Positions 1 to 10,067 of a DNA stretch of 64,000 nucleotides are shown here, piece by piece. The stretch covers positions 51,636,066 to 51,700,065 of the forward strand of contig NC_080042.1 of NCBI RefSeq assembly GCF_012489685.1. The letters run 5' to 3'. How positions within the stretch are numbered: position 1 is the first letter of the stretch; each line of letters starts with the position of its first letter. The notes below the pieces were generated by a model, which saw nothing but the letters and a program-made list of their open reading frames with translations, did not search any database and had not been told where the DNA came from. Origin of the DNA: Lotus japonicus. Taxonomy: Eukaryota > Streptophyta > Magnoliopsida > Fabales > Fabaceae. Made by a program: the position numbers and the translations under genes.

Positions 1-118
1 ATTTCCAGATAGCCTTTTTCTCCACTTCATACGGCGGGTCTGGAATGGGAACGCGTTTGGCCTCGTTCATCTCACACGCAGCGGCCAAGGGAATAACGTT
101 GTCAGAGCTGGAAGCCAT
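1..118 (-). CDS. Start of an ORF running off the window, probably the antisense auxiliary ORF of a Tat-like gypsy element
   Basis: The minus strand opens with an ATG at 118-116 and reads 39 codons without a stop to the window edge, beginning MASSSDNVIPLAAACEMNEA. A TATA box lies about 125 bp upstream. The polypurine tract and LTR at 573-1397 are on the opposite strand, so this gene lies near the 3' end of that element and points against it. That is the position of the antisense extra ORF known from Tat-lineage gypsy elements; the assignment is inferred from position only. I do not recognise the protein sequence. A host gene next to a retroelement is the alternative. Confidence 0.4.
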   Translation of the reverse strand, partial: MASSSDNVIPLAAACEMNEAKRVPIPDPPYEVEKKAIWK

Positions 119-240
119 GGAGATAGTCAGAAAATGCACCAGAGAATCAGAAACCAGACGATTGAAGATGATCGCAAGAAAAACCAGGCAAAGCTTGAGT
201 GTTTGAGAAGTTGTAAAGCTTGGAAAGGACCAACAATGGC

Positions 241-250
241 GTATTTATAG
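241..250 (-). promoter_or_regulatory. TATA box of the minus-strand ORF at 118
   Basis: The minus strand reads CTATAAATAC here, a canonical plant TATA box. It would give a leader of roughly 100 nt before the ATG at 118. Confidence 0.45.
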
Positions 251-572
251 GCAGATGGAGAAGCGGACGTGAAGCTGCATTACAGGATGGTGCATAAATT
301 TTTTTTGAAATCCAACGGTTATTTTATTATATAACCGCAAAACCCTAACATAAAGGCTAAAAAAGGGTCATGATTACCCTAGGATAGAGACGGCAGATGA
401 CAGACGAAGTCAGACGCTAAAGCTTCTGATTGGGGCAAAAGTCAAACGATAGGATCTCTGATGGGACTTGAAGTCAGAAAGTTAAAAGTCGCGAACAGCC
501 GTCAAGCTCCGTTCGAAATTCACGAGCAAAAAATGCCTGATCCCTCTAAGACCTGGTAGTCGAGAATCAACA

Positions 573-587
573 TTTTTGGGGGGCATT
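573..587 (+). other. Polypurine tract of a plus-strand LTR retrotransposon
   Basis: The sequence TTTTTGGGGGGCATT lies directly before the TG that opens the LTR at 588, the place of the primer for plus-strand DNA synthesis. Confidence 0.55.
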
Positions 588-1397
588 TGTTGGCCCAATA
601 TTTTGGCCCAAAAAAGGAAAAAAAAAATATTCGGCCCAAAGCACACAAGGCAGTCGAAAATGGACTGAAAAAGAGAAAGGTGAAATGCGCCAAGTTAAAG
701 AAGAGGTCGAATTCGATAAAGGGACAATGGTAACTGTTGCCACAAACACTGGCATATTTAACACGTGCAACATTGACTGAGTCAGGTTTTCACCACGATG
801 GCTGAATACGTGGCTAATAGGCGGTTGAAACGGTTGAAGGACACGATCTCCACCACGACGCAGGAAACTTCCGGGGCAAGCATCAGATCGTGGGGAATCA
901 GACCCACTAACCCATCCAGTAAGGGAGAAAAACCGCCAAGAACACGCGAGACATGGAGCTCTATAAATGGGAGAATTCAAGTCAGAAAAGGGGTTCCCAA
1001 CTCAACTCTTAAAAATTCACTAACAAGCTCTAATGTCCGCATCAATGAGACTCAAGGAGCAAGACGTGATGATGGAGGAGTACGTTGCAGAACCATATGT
1101 TTATCTTTCTTGCATTTAAGCTTGTCGCGTTGCTTGTTAATTTTGCTAGTCCTGTTGTTTAATTTCGTGTCGAAATTTACGTTTCTTGCAGTTTCCTTTT
1201 TATTTTGTCACACTTTGATCTTCATGTAATTGATCCGTGTTTAATGAAATCCAATTTCGTTTGAATTAGTCATTGTTGTCGAAAATATCAATTCACACAC
1301 AACACTTTGGCAAGACGTTTTCCCAAAAGGACCCTAATTCTAAACTTCCTTTAGTCGAACTAAGAGGATATTTGTTTACCAAAAACCACCGTAAACA
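588..1397 (+). repeat. LTR of a Tat-like Ty3/gypsy element (about 810 bp)
   Basis: The LTR starts TGTTGGCCCAATA after a polypurine tract and ends GTAAACA directly before a primer-binding-site-like sequence. A promoter TATA (CTATAAATGG) lies at 961-970. It has retroelement-internal sequence on both sides: a polypurine tract on the left and a primer-binding site on the right. It is therefore neither a simple terminal LTR nor a solo LTR. Boundaries rest on the TG/CA ends and the adjacent priming motifs, because no second copy is in the window. Confidence 0.6.
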
Positions 1398-1399
1398 AA

Positions 1400-1419
1400 T
1401 TGGCACACACAGTGGGACC
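1400..1419 (+). other. Primer-binding site candidate after the LTR
   Basis: TTGGCACACACAGTGGGACC follows the LTR by two bases. It resembles the TGGCGCC...TGTGGGA-type sites of Tat/Athila-like elements and would prime minus-strand synthesis from a tRNA. The exact tRNA was not determined. Confidence 0.5.
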
Positions 1420-1918
1420 GTTTTTGTGAAAACTAAGTTTTACATAAGCGTTTTGTGTGTTTGGTCTATTGCATGCTACCTGGTATTTGTTACTTGAGCA
1501 TAGAAAAAAATGCATTAAAGGGACGGTTGGTGATTATAGTAGTAGATAATTATAAATTATTCCAAGTATATAGAATTCCTACCTTTGTTGGTAGATCAAA
1601 GAAGTATGTTTTCAATTTTGTGTAATTGTGTTGGGGAGAGTATGGAAAAAGATCAAAGGATGGAAGGATATGTTTTTGTCCAATGTGTGGAGGGAAGTAA
1701 TTAATTATCGAATCAGTAGTATAAGCGATTCCCACATATATCATCACAAGATATTTTTCTTTGCCAATCAGGCTTTGTAATTAGATAAAAACCACGAAAA
1801 GTAGATTCTGTAGGGGAGAAAATTGGGTGAGAGGAGGATTCATTGGTTTAAGGTTCATATGAATTCTCTCTGAAGAAGAATAAATGTTTTAATGATGATA
1901 AAACGACAAAGCTACACA
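1420..1918. other. Unassigned AT-rich stretch between gypsy leader and LINE
   Basis: The first part is probably the leader of the gypsy element that starts at 1398. The rest (about 1500-1918) shows no convincing ORF, terminal repeat or RNA gene. It is the left flank of the LINE target site. Confidence 0.4.
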
Positions 1919-1932
1919 GAATATTAACATAA
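1919..1932 (+). repeat. Left target-site duplication of the LINE
   Basis: GAATATTAACATAA here matches GAATATCAACATAA at 8361-8374 with one mismatch. The second copy follows directly on the LINE poly(A), as expected for target-primed reverse transcription. Confidence 0.7.
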
Positions 1933-1965
1933 TTAAGAAACTGATTAACGATTATCACTTGCAGC

Positions 1966-3415
1966 ATGGCGCAGGGAATGGATACGGACATGGGCTTTCT
2001 CTTGGAGGATGAAAATAGCAGCGTTTAGGGGCGGCCGCAAGAACCGTCGCCGCAGCAACGCCCATCCTTTCGTGACACGCTCATGGGAGGGTCAGAAAAG
2101 AACCCCCGACAGAGGTGGAGGATCTTTGGGCTACGGGGAAAATGAAAGTGGATTATGTCAATGGAAATAAACAGCTGCCTATGTTGTACGTGGACAATTC
2201 TGTGAAGGAGAGGATGTGCTCGCGCTAGTAGGACGCTTTGGTGATAAGCTTGTTGGGGAAGAAGCTGGGCTACCGCCTCATGAAAACGAAGTTGAGTGCG
2301 CTGTGGAAATTGTCTGCTCACTTTGAACTCTTAGACATTGACAATGGGTTCTTCCTAGTTAAGTTTGATTTGGCTGAGGATAGGAAGAAGGTGATGGAAT
2401 GTGGTCCTTGGATGATTTTCGATCATTATTTAGCGGTAACAACATGGACTTGAGAGTTCATTGCCCCCACAACAAAGGTAACCACAACCTTGGTGTAGAT
2501 TAGAATCCCAGGTTTGAATGCGACATATTATGATGCAAGCTTTCTAATGTCGGCGGCAAAGCTTGTTGGCACCCCGGTAAGGGTTGATATGAATACCCTA
2601 AACGCAGAGCGGGGAAAATTTGCGAGGATTTGCGTGGAGCTTGACCTAACAAAACCGATGTTGGGGAAGTTATGGTTTGAAGGGAACTGGTTTAAGGTTG
2701 TTTACGAGGGGCTGCATATTATTTGTGGATCGGGTGGGTGCTATGGCCATCATACTCAAGCTTGCCTTGGTCCCCAAACGCAAAGGAGAGCTCCTCCAGA
2801 TGATGAAACCCTAGCTCGACAACCGCCTGAAGGGGAGCCGCTAGCACCACACAGGGAACCCTAGAATCAGTGCAGCAGGTCGAAACAGAGAAGACAATTC
2901 AGGAAATTCAGGAGAAAATCACGCAGACTGTTATATCTGGAGAGGAAAATAGGGAAGCAATTAATAAGGCAATCATTATTGAGGATCCCAAGACTCTAGA
3001 TGCTGTTGGGGATTGGATGACAGTGAAATATAAACAGAAAAATAAATCAAATAAAGTGATAAATAAATTAGTGGAAGGGCCCCACAAGGGGATTTTTCGT
3101 GACGCAGGAAATTTTAGCATGGCCTCTGTTGATACTCCTGGCAACAGTAAGAAACATAGAAAACAAGAGGGAGTTCCAATCGAGCAATCAGTGCAGCGTA
3201 AGGGTAAGGAAACTTCTTCACGGACTGACAAGGAGGTTGTACCGAGAAAGCAACCTCCAAAGATCATGGGGAGAACCACGCCGTCGAGAGTTAGTGCTGC
3301 TGCTACGAGTAGCGCTGATGCAACTCCACCGTCGGTGGTGGCAGCCATCGGAACCCTTAGCCTGCCTGGGGATGGCCTTTCCCCCATCATCAATCGTTTT
3401 AATGATTGGGTTTGA
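1966..3415 (+). pseudogene. LINE ORF1 (DUF4283 / zinc-knuckle nucleic-acid-binding protein), decayed
   Basis: ORF1 would bind LINE RNA in the cytoplasm and help reverse transcription. Translation starts at the first ATG of the element and meets a TAG at codon 21 (2026-2028). A DUF4283-like segment is readable at about 2238-2450 (...FELLDIDNGFFLVKF..., ...VMECGPWMIFDHYL...). A second part at 2514-2864 contains the 'GLHIICGSGGCYGHHTQAC' region, a degenerate zinc-knuckle stretch. A lysine- and serine-rich C-terminal part runs at 2870-3415 and ends two bases before the endonuclease-coding frame. Shifts between frames and internal stops mean no full-length product. The family is inferred from the DUF4283-like pattern typical of plant LINE ORF1. 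Confidence 0.7.
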
Positions 3416-3416
3416 T

Positions 3417-3655
3417 GATGTGAAAATTGTTTCTTTGAACAATAGAGGTGCCATGAATGAAGATGGTCATCGTTTTGTCAGGGATATCATCAGGTATAAC
3501 AAACCTGATATTTTCATAATAGTTGAACCTCGTTGTCAGTTTCACCGAGTTCGAGCTTTCTGGTTGTCATAATAGTTGAAACTGGTTGTCAGTTTCTCCC
3601 CAGTTTATTTCTGAAGCAGCAGGATTCAGTGGTGGTATTTGGGTCATGTCGAATG
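3417..3655 (+). pseudogene. LINE ORF2, N-terminal endonuclease fragment
   Basis: The reading 'KIVSLNNRGAMNEDGHRF...' resembles the start of the apurinic-type endonuclease of L1 ORF2 (usually K-x-x-S-W-N-x-R-G). The expected Trp is Leu and the start codon position reads GTG. It continues with '...FIIVEPRCQFHRVRAFWLS' and, after a 22 bp insertion, '...ISEAAGFSGGIWVM'. The sequence then stops matching a LINE at about 3655, where a minus-strand gypsy protease begins. The rest of the endonuclease is missing. Confidence 0.7.
3569..3590 (+). repeat. 22 bp templated insertion in the LINE endonuclease
   Basis: These 22 bases match 3516-3537 at 20 of 22 positions and are bordered by a direct repeat CTGGTTGTC (3560-3568 and 3582-3590). 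The insertion adds two stop codons and shifts the frame. Confidence 0.65.
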
Positions 3656-3659
3656 ATAC

Positions 3660-5501
3660 CTCAAATCCATCATCGTAGATAATGTCCGCAGAACTTCCCT
3701 GGTCTAAAAAAACCCTTCGCACATTAAAGTTGTTGATTCTTACCATTACTACCACCGGATTGTCCTTATGCGTCTTGATTCCCTCAAAATCTGCTGATGA
3801 TATCACGATATCTGGGTGATGGAAACCAAATGGGGCTTCATACTCTCATACCGACGTCACCGCCCTTACATGCCTTCGTCTCGCCGAAGCTGTGTCGCCA
3901 CCTCCACCAAAACCCCCAGCAATCGTGTTTATCGTCCCAACTGGTGGCTCGAGATCTCTGTTGAAGGTCTCTTCCGCCCCCTTCTTCCTTGTTGCCAGTG
4001 TTTCTTTCTTGTCAGAAGTCGGTGTATGGCGGTGATCATCCCGCTTGCGATCATCTTGCTGGCGGTCCCCTTTGTATCGATTCCCCTGTTGTCGTTCACC
4101 ACGCCAACGGTCACCGCAGTCGTTTAACTGCGAGCGTCCCGCCCGAATTAACCTTTCAATCTCGTTCTTTAAAGTGAAACAGTCTCCGGTGTCGTGATCC
4201 GCCGAGCGGTGGTACTCGCACCACTTTGTTTTGTCCACCGCCACTCGAGGAGGGTCGGTCTACTTCTCGCCCGCCTCGACCGCATGCGTCGCCTTGACCT
4301 CCTGAAGTAATTATGTCAAATGCGCGTTTAGACTCTTCCCCGACTCCTCACGCCGGCGGGAGTCGGTCTGATGCCACGGGCGACGACGCTCGAAGCTTTC
4401 CTTCCTAGGGTACAACGGTTCCCTCGCAGTCCTTTCCCCTGACTCTATCTTCTTATCTCGCCGCCTACCACCTTCTCCTTTCTCTTTACTTGGTTTTCCT
4501 TTCGTTGATGCATCTCTCTGATCGCCCTCTTTTTCCGTTTCTGCACGTTTTCGTTTGAAAGCATCATCCTCCTCGTCCAGAATGTAAGTGTTTTCCAGCG
4601 CGCGAATCTCCACCATCGACCGAGCTAGCTTTCGGCTCAACTTACTGTTCAGCTTTCCTGGTTGTAACCCGTTCTTGAAAGCACGCGCACAAGCATGGGG
4701 TTCTGACTCCTCAATTTTAACAGACGCCGTGCTGAATCGTTTCACGTATTGCTTCAGAGTTTCCCCGTTCGACTGGCGCACGTTGTATAAGTCCTCTATC
4801 GTAACTTGCTTGCTCTTGCTCGCAGAAAACTGAACAAAGAACTTTGACGAGAAATCGCGAAAGTTCGTGATATATCCGCCAGGCAAGGTCATGAACCACG
4901 CCATCGCTGTGCCTTTAAAAGTTGACGGGAACATTCTACATTTCACCGCGTCAGAAGCAACACTTATCACCATCTTCGTGTTGAAATACAGCAGGTGCTC
5001 CTTGGGATCGGCCTTGCCACTATATGCTTCCAGAACGAGGTTCTTCATGTTATCCGGAATAGCCACCTCCCTCACCGCTGCTGAGAACGGCTCAAACTCC
5101 GCCACGGCCTCGGCCTCCCGCTCTCCTTCATCTTGTTGCTCGACACGATAATACTCCAACTGCTCCTATAAGTAATCGTTCCGCTGCCGAATGTCATCGA
5201 CACTTCGGATCAGACGTTGCCAATCTCGACCGGTGATCGAAGCTTGTAGCGACGGTGTTTCTCCCCGTGAGGCTCCCGACGAGTGTGTTGGTGACCTCTG
5301 TTGCTCCGGTAAGGACGACGGAGAAGGCAAATGAGGTAATGGAGAAGGAGGAGGTGGAGGCGGTGGAGGTTGAGGAGGAGTCAATTGCTCGGACTCGTCG
5401 CGGCGGACCTGTTCCCGTCGTGGCCTGCCTCTTACGCGACGCGGTGGAGAACCGCACCGCTGCTCCTGCTCTCCTTCACGTCTCCGACGATGTGTCTCCA
5501 T
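3660..5501 (-). pseudogene. Gypsy gag-protease polyprotein, decayed
   Basis: Gag forms the virus-like particle and the protease cuts the polyprotein. All parts stay in one frame from the ATG at 5501. The N-terminus is Arg- and Pro-rich with a P8 run. The capsid-like core lies at 5159-4500 (...GTAMAWFMTLPGGYI..., ...VRQSNGETLKQYVKRF...). A Lys/Arg/Glu-rich stretch follows, then a zinc-knuckle-like 'CEYHRSADHDTGDC' near 4190-4230. The protease has the active-site sequence DQGSSADI near 3690. In-frame stops interrupt it at about 5166 (TAG), 4311 (TAA), 4265 (TAG) and 3843 (TGA). The DxGSS form of the protease motif and the knuckle form are usual for Tat-lineage elements. Confidence 0.75.
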
Positions 5502-5621
5502 CAGACTTCACAAGCAAACCGAGAATTACACCAAAGTTCCAGAAAACCGAAGAGAATTGCACGGAAAATCGAACTTCTCTCAACTAAATCACAATCCACG
5601 TAGTCCAGGAATCAAAGTATA

Positions 5622-5645
5622 CTGATTCTCATAAACGGCGCTAAA
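5622..5645 (-). other. Primer-binding site of the gypsy fragment
   Basis: On the minus strand the LTR is followed by TTTAGCGCCGTTTATGAGAA, a variant of the TGGCGCCGTCTGTGGGA-type site of Tat/Athila-like elements. Confidence 0.5.
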
Positions 5646-5969
5646 TGTTCTATCCAAGAACATAGAGATGAGGTTCGGTACCCATAGTGAGAGGATCGTG
5701 ATGTGAGAATCTAGGGAGAGTGAGAGCGTAACCGCTTAGAGAGAGAAAGTAACTGAATTTCAAGTTGTTATTTCTCAAATGAGCTAAGAGTCCCTTACAA
5801 TTGGTAACCGCTCCCTATTTAAACATTCGGGGTTTGGGCTTGGCGCCCTTAACTTCTCATAATGGGCCAGTTGGGCCTTCCAGGAAAAGGCCCAACTCCT
5901 TGGCTCGCGCGTCGCCCTGGGCTGGCGCGCCTGGGCGAGGGACCCTAGGGTCTCGCCCAGTCCACATCA
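5646..5969 (-). repeat. 5' LTR of the gypsy fragment (about 324 bp)
   Basis: On the minus strand it runs from TGATGTGGACTGGGCGAGAC to ...GGATAGAACA. A TATA-like TTTAAATAGGG lies near 5815-5825. Only one copy exists here, so the ends rest on TG/CA and the adjacent primer site. Confidence 0.6.
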
Positions 5970-8260
5970 TATGAATAAGTCTCTAGCTACGAGGGGCAGT
6001 TTGACGTTCAAGATTGATCTGGAGAAAGCATATGATAGCGTGTCTTGGACCTTCTTAGAAGAGACCTTAGGTCTCTTTGGCTTTCCCCGTCGAATAATCG
6101 ATATGATCATGTGTTGTGTTACCTCCTCTTCTTTATCTATTCTTTGGAATGGGGTTCGCCTCCCTCCTTTTCATCCAGGTCAAGGCTTACGCCAAGGTGA
6201 TCCATTGTCTCCTTATCTGTTTGTGTTGTGTATGGAGCGATTGTCGGTTCATATTCAATCTCTTGTGTAAAGTAATATTTGGCAGCTTGTGCGTCTCTCC
6301 AAGGATGGCCCTCCCATCTCCCATCTGTTTTTTGCGGATGACGTGCTTCTTTTATGTAAGGCATTTGGGTCCCAAGCGCATATAGTTGTAGAAGCTTTAA
6401 GGCTTTTTTGTGATAGCTAAGGTTTGAAAATTAATATTTCTAAATCAAAAGCTATAACTTCTAGGGGTGTAAGTCATGCCATTCGTGATGAAGTTCGCCA
6501 TATTACCCCAATTCCATTTATGAATAACCTGGGTAAACATTTGGGGTTCCCTTTGCATGGCGGAAGAAGAGGGCGAAATGCTTTCCAGTTTCTCTTGGAT
6601 AATATCCAAAAGAAATTGGCTTCTTGGAAAACTAACATGTTGAATCTTACAGGTAGAGTTTGTTTAGAAAAGTCAGTGCTTGCTGCCATTCCAACTTATT
6701 CTATGCAGGTGTTTTGGCTTCCCCGTTGGTTGACGGAACGCATCAATCAACTTGTCAGAAATTTTATTTGGTCCCGGCACAACGGTAATCATGGCTGGCA
6801 TTTGGTCAAGTGGGATACGCTTACTCGCCAAAAGGACTGTGGAGGGCTTGGTATCAAGGAGATGAACAGGTTTAATACAGCGCTCTTAGGCAAAGCTGTG
6901 TGGCAGTTGGTTCAGAAACCAAATAAGTTATGGGTTAAGGTGTTTGAGCACAAATATATCAAGGAGGCGTTGATTCTGAATGTCCAGGTTAAGCAACATG
7001 ACTCGCTGATTTGGAAAGGTATCCTGCATGCAAGGGATCAAATTGGCCAGAACTTCAGCTTCAAGTTGGGTGATGGAAATACATCGGTTTGGTATGAGGA
7101 TTGGAGTGGAACTGGGATTCTTGAAAATCAGCTTCCATTTGTCCATATCTCTAATACTAACTTGAAATTAAAGGATATAATTAGGAACAACAACTAAGAC
7201 CTGAACCGGCTTAATACCATTCTTCCCGGTGTATTCCATCAGAAGTTGTTGGAGGTGCAGCCTAGTTTGTGCGTATCCCGTCGGGATGCTTGGTGCTGGA
7301 GCGTGGGGAACACTGGAAAATATTCAGTTCGTGAGGCTTATGCTTGGCTAAATGATTTAGCTCATAATCCAATGGAAGACCGCAACCTCAGTTGGGTTTG
7401 GCATCTTAAAGTTCCAGAAAAGATCCAGATGTTTATCTGGTTAATTTTGCATGAGGGCTTGCAGGTGAATCAACTTAGAGCCTGCTGCCATTTAGCTGAA
7501 ACTGCTACCTGTTCCCGTTGCTTGATGGCAGAGTAGGATGACCTATATTGCCTCCGAGATTGCCCGCAATCTTGGGCTCTCTGGCAGCGGTTGGAGGCCA
7601 CATACTGGCCGAATTTTATGTGCTCTAATTTAGTTGCTTGGGTCTCCTCCATGGCTCGGGGTTCTCATGGGTTAAAGTTCATGCGGGCTTGTGGGGTGCG
7701 TGGACATGGCGCTCTAATTGGGTTCTGGATACCCAGCGGTGGTCGTTTGAAGTGGCTTGGAGGAAACTATCCCATGATCATGATGATTGGGCTCGAGGTG
7801 TTTCTATAGTATACCTGTTACTGTGTCATGCTTGGTCTCTGCTGTCGCCGGGGGTAATCAAGTGTAATTCCGATGGGAGCTTCCATGCACTGGATCGCAT
7901 AATGGGGGTGGCGGAACCATTACGGACCACCGTGGTCGTTGGGTGGTGGGCTGCTACTCTCGGGAGGAAGGAGACAATGCGTTTAAGGCGGAGGCCTTAG
8001 CTTTGCGTGATGTGCTATTGCTAGCTTGGAATAAAGGCTTTAGAAAAGTTAGTTGTGATGTGGACTGTGTTGAGTTGGTGAAGGTAGTGGCTGATGTTGA
8101 AGTAGTTCAGCTTCATTATGAGTTCCTGATGTTAAACTTTATCCGCCAGTTATTATCTAGGGAATGGGACGTGAAGCTTAATGGAATTCATAGAGATAGC
8201 AATGTTGTTGCAGATTATTTAGCTAGGAGAGGTGCTGCTGCTAGTGCTCCGGGTTATTGA
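5970..8260 (+). pseudogene. LINE ORF2, reverse transcriptase and RNase H, decayed
   Basis: The product would copy LINE RNA into DNA at the nicked target. Conserved reverse transcriptase blocks are readable: 'FKIDLEKAYDSVSW' (about 6010), 'LRQGDPLSPYLF' (about 6190) and the catalytic FADD at 6331-6342. The thumb/connection region follows (6424-7197, with '...VCLEKSVLAAIPTYSMQVFWLP'), then a zinc-ribbon-like part (7246-7536). RNase H starts near 7860 ('KCNSDGS') and ends with '...DSNVVADYLARRGAA'. Stops at 6268, 6418, 7195 and 7534 share one frame, and frameshifts follow near 7640-7950. The first reverse transcriptase blocks are missing because of the gypsy join at 5969. Confidence 0.8.
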
Positions 8261-8350
8261 TAGTCCTGACCCGGATGTTGAATACCTTCTGTTGAAGGAT
8301 TCGTTATTTGTTCCTTAGTTTCTGTTGTTTTGGTAATTTTCCGATGTATC

Positions 8351-8360
8351 AAAAAAAAAA
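8351..8360 (+). other. Poly(A) tail of the LINE
   Basis: A run of ten A follows CCGATGTATC and directly precedes the right target-site duplication. Confidence 0.75.
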
Positions 8361-8374
8361 GAATATCAACATAA
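8361..8374 (+). repeat. Right target-site duplication of the LINE
   Basis: GAATATCAACATAA pairs with 1919-1932 (one mismatch). Confidence 0.7.
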
Positions 8375-8449
8375 AGAATAAGAAGGACCAACACAAAGCA
8401 AGAAGCGTCATACCCCAAAGAAAAATCAACTGAAGCACACAAAGCCAAG

Positions 8450-10062
8450 TGTCATATTCTTCAAGCAATATCTTTTTGGCACCGTCCACACTATCATAGT
8501 TAGGTCCCTCTAGTCAAAGACGACTCTGTTCACAACTTGGCTCGTCCAGAACTTTCATCGTGTTCCAGCTACAATGATTCAAGAATGTCATCGTCTGATC
8601 TGAACACATAAAGACCTGGAGAAAAATCCTCTCAAGTGAATTTGACAACCCCCACAAGGATCACACCCACAGAGAACCAGGAAAAAATAACCACCCATTA
8701 AAAAACCCTTGCCAACTTCTAGTAGCGACCACCTCCTCGGAACAATCAAATACCATTCCAATTCTTTGGCTAGCAATAAACGCCCTCTGAGCCCTTGTCT
8801 GGACCCTAGATGAACTATAAATATCCATAGAGATAATTTGTTGTTGGGCCACTTAGCTGCCATCCTAGCGCCGTCATATGGCCTCACTTGGCTCCTTCCG
8901 TAGTCTACCTCTTGGCCTTTTAGACTTCGAAGTTCCAGCCCCCTCATTGTGTCGCTCGCCCCTTGTCCTTACGCGACTGCCTCTGGAACGCTTTGGCTTC
9001 TACTCAATTGATTTTATTCTCCTCTGATTTTTCGTTGAGGCAATGAGGGTTGCATCAACCATACATTGCATACTTGCTTCTACCTCAAAATCACTAAAAC
9101 CAGAATCACTAATCTCTACATCTAAGGTATCACACACAAGAAAAAACTGCGCCCCTATTCTCGTTGTTGTAAGGTCACTTACAGGCCCCCATAAAACACT
9201 TGTGGTTTTTCCCCACTTTCTCCAAAGATTTTCGCCAAATACAAGCTCACCGTCGTTGATTCTAACTGCCTATGCCACATGATATTATGGAATTGATAAC
9301 CGCTTTGCATAATGAAACACACCAATTGCCCTTATCACATTATTCAAACCCTGCCCCACTTGTTGATTAAATTGAACCGAATTAATTGGATTGATGGCAC
9401 TAGTATAAAAATTCAAATTTGAACTTCTAAAACAACCCAATTACCTGATTTCTTCCTCCCAATACTCTACCTCAATTAAATCCTGAAATTCATTTTGTAA
9501 CTCCTCTCCTAAAATCACGTCCTTCCCAAACTGTAACGTACCATCTTTTGATGCCCCTGTTTCCACTGTCCTGCCATTGACGTTCACCTTCGACGGAACG
9601 TTTGTTGTAACCTCCTCCTCCCCACACTCGAACGTAGGTAAGAAACTAGCGCAATCCAGCACTTCGTCAATATCTCCTCCTTAGATTGAAACTCCAGTAG
9701 CACTTCCTTAGCACCCAAAGGTTTGATTTTGATGAAGCCCAACCCATAAACCGCTAGGAAATCCTGCAGCACCTCCGCCAATGTAGCCTTGGCTAAATTC
9801 TCCAAACTTGTTTTGCAGAATACAGACTGATGCTTGATAGGTTTCCATACCTTCTTCTCCGGTCGTTTATCTAGTCGTCAGCCTCTCTTCGGCCGCTGTT
9901 TTAGACGCAAATCAGATTCAATTCTGATGCCTCCTTTCATTTGTCCTTTCTTCCGTTCATGGCTTTATTCAATGCCAAGATTGTATTTCCCATCCGCACT
10001 CTAGTTAGCACACGAATGGCCCTCCATGCTTCATGTTCCTTCTTGAAGCAAACAAATGCAGA
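8450..10062 (-). pseudogene. LINE ORF1 (RRM / DUF4283-type), C-terminal portion
   Basis: Reading the minus strand from 10062, 'RSAFVCFKKEHEAWRAIRVL' is the RNP1-like half of an RRM. It is followed by 'RVRMGNTILALNKAMNGR'. A region at 9805-9584 (MENLAKATLAEVLQDFLAVY, ...GAKEVLLEFQSKEEIL) resembles the part of plant LINE ORF1 proteins that precedes DUF4283. Frames shift repeatedly and stops occur, so it is a relic. The minus-strand open frame at 8588-8947 probably lies in its degenerate end. Family assignment is by pattern only. Confidence 0.5.
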
Positions 10063-10067
10063 CCTTG
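10063..10067 (+). repeat. Target-site duplication (left) of the solo LTR
   Basis: CCTTG is repeated at 11399-11403. Reading the LINE across the two copies keeps the RRM in one frame, which supports the exact site. Confidence 0.6.

Larger units (their letters stand above)
3656..5969 (-). mobile_element. Truncated Tat-lineage gypsy element (5' LTR, gag, protease), minus strand
   Basis: Reading the minus strand, the order is LTR (5969-5646), primer-binding site, gag, and the start of an aspartic protease that breaks off near 3660. Reverse transcriptase, integrase and the 3' LTR are absent. The right border at 5969 is the intact LTR end. The left border is an abrupt join into LINE endonuclease, and the LINE also lost sequence there. 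A deletion that removed the 3' part of the gypsy element and neighbouring LINE sequence explains this best. Confidence 0.75.
1933..8360 (+). mobile_element. L1-type LINE, plus strand, interrupted by a gypsy fragment
   Basis: A short 33 bp leader precedes ORF1 (1966-3415). ORF2 follows with endonuclease (3417-3655), reverse transcriptase (from 5970) and a C-terminal RNase H (about 7850-8240). The element ends in an A10 tract at 8351-8360. The 14 bp flanking duplications make this a complete insertion. It is decayed: several nonsense codons and frameshifts interrupt both ORFs. A gypsy fragment at 3656-5969 replaces the end of the endonuclease and the start of the reverse transcriptase. L1 elements with a C-terminal RNase H are common in plants. 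Confidence 0.85.

Noticed and set aside
1550..1747. 65-codon minus-strand ORF as a small gene
   Set aside because: AT-rich, with no recognisable domain, promoter or conserved neighbour.
8588..8947. 120-codon minus-strand ORF (MRGLELRSLKGQEVDYG...) as a gene
   Set aside because: It lies in the degenerate end of the minus-strand LINE ORF1 and shows no conserved domain. A different frame over the same DNA also reads LINE-like fragments.
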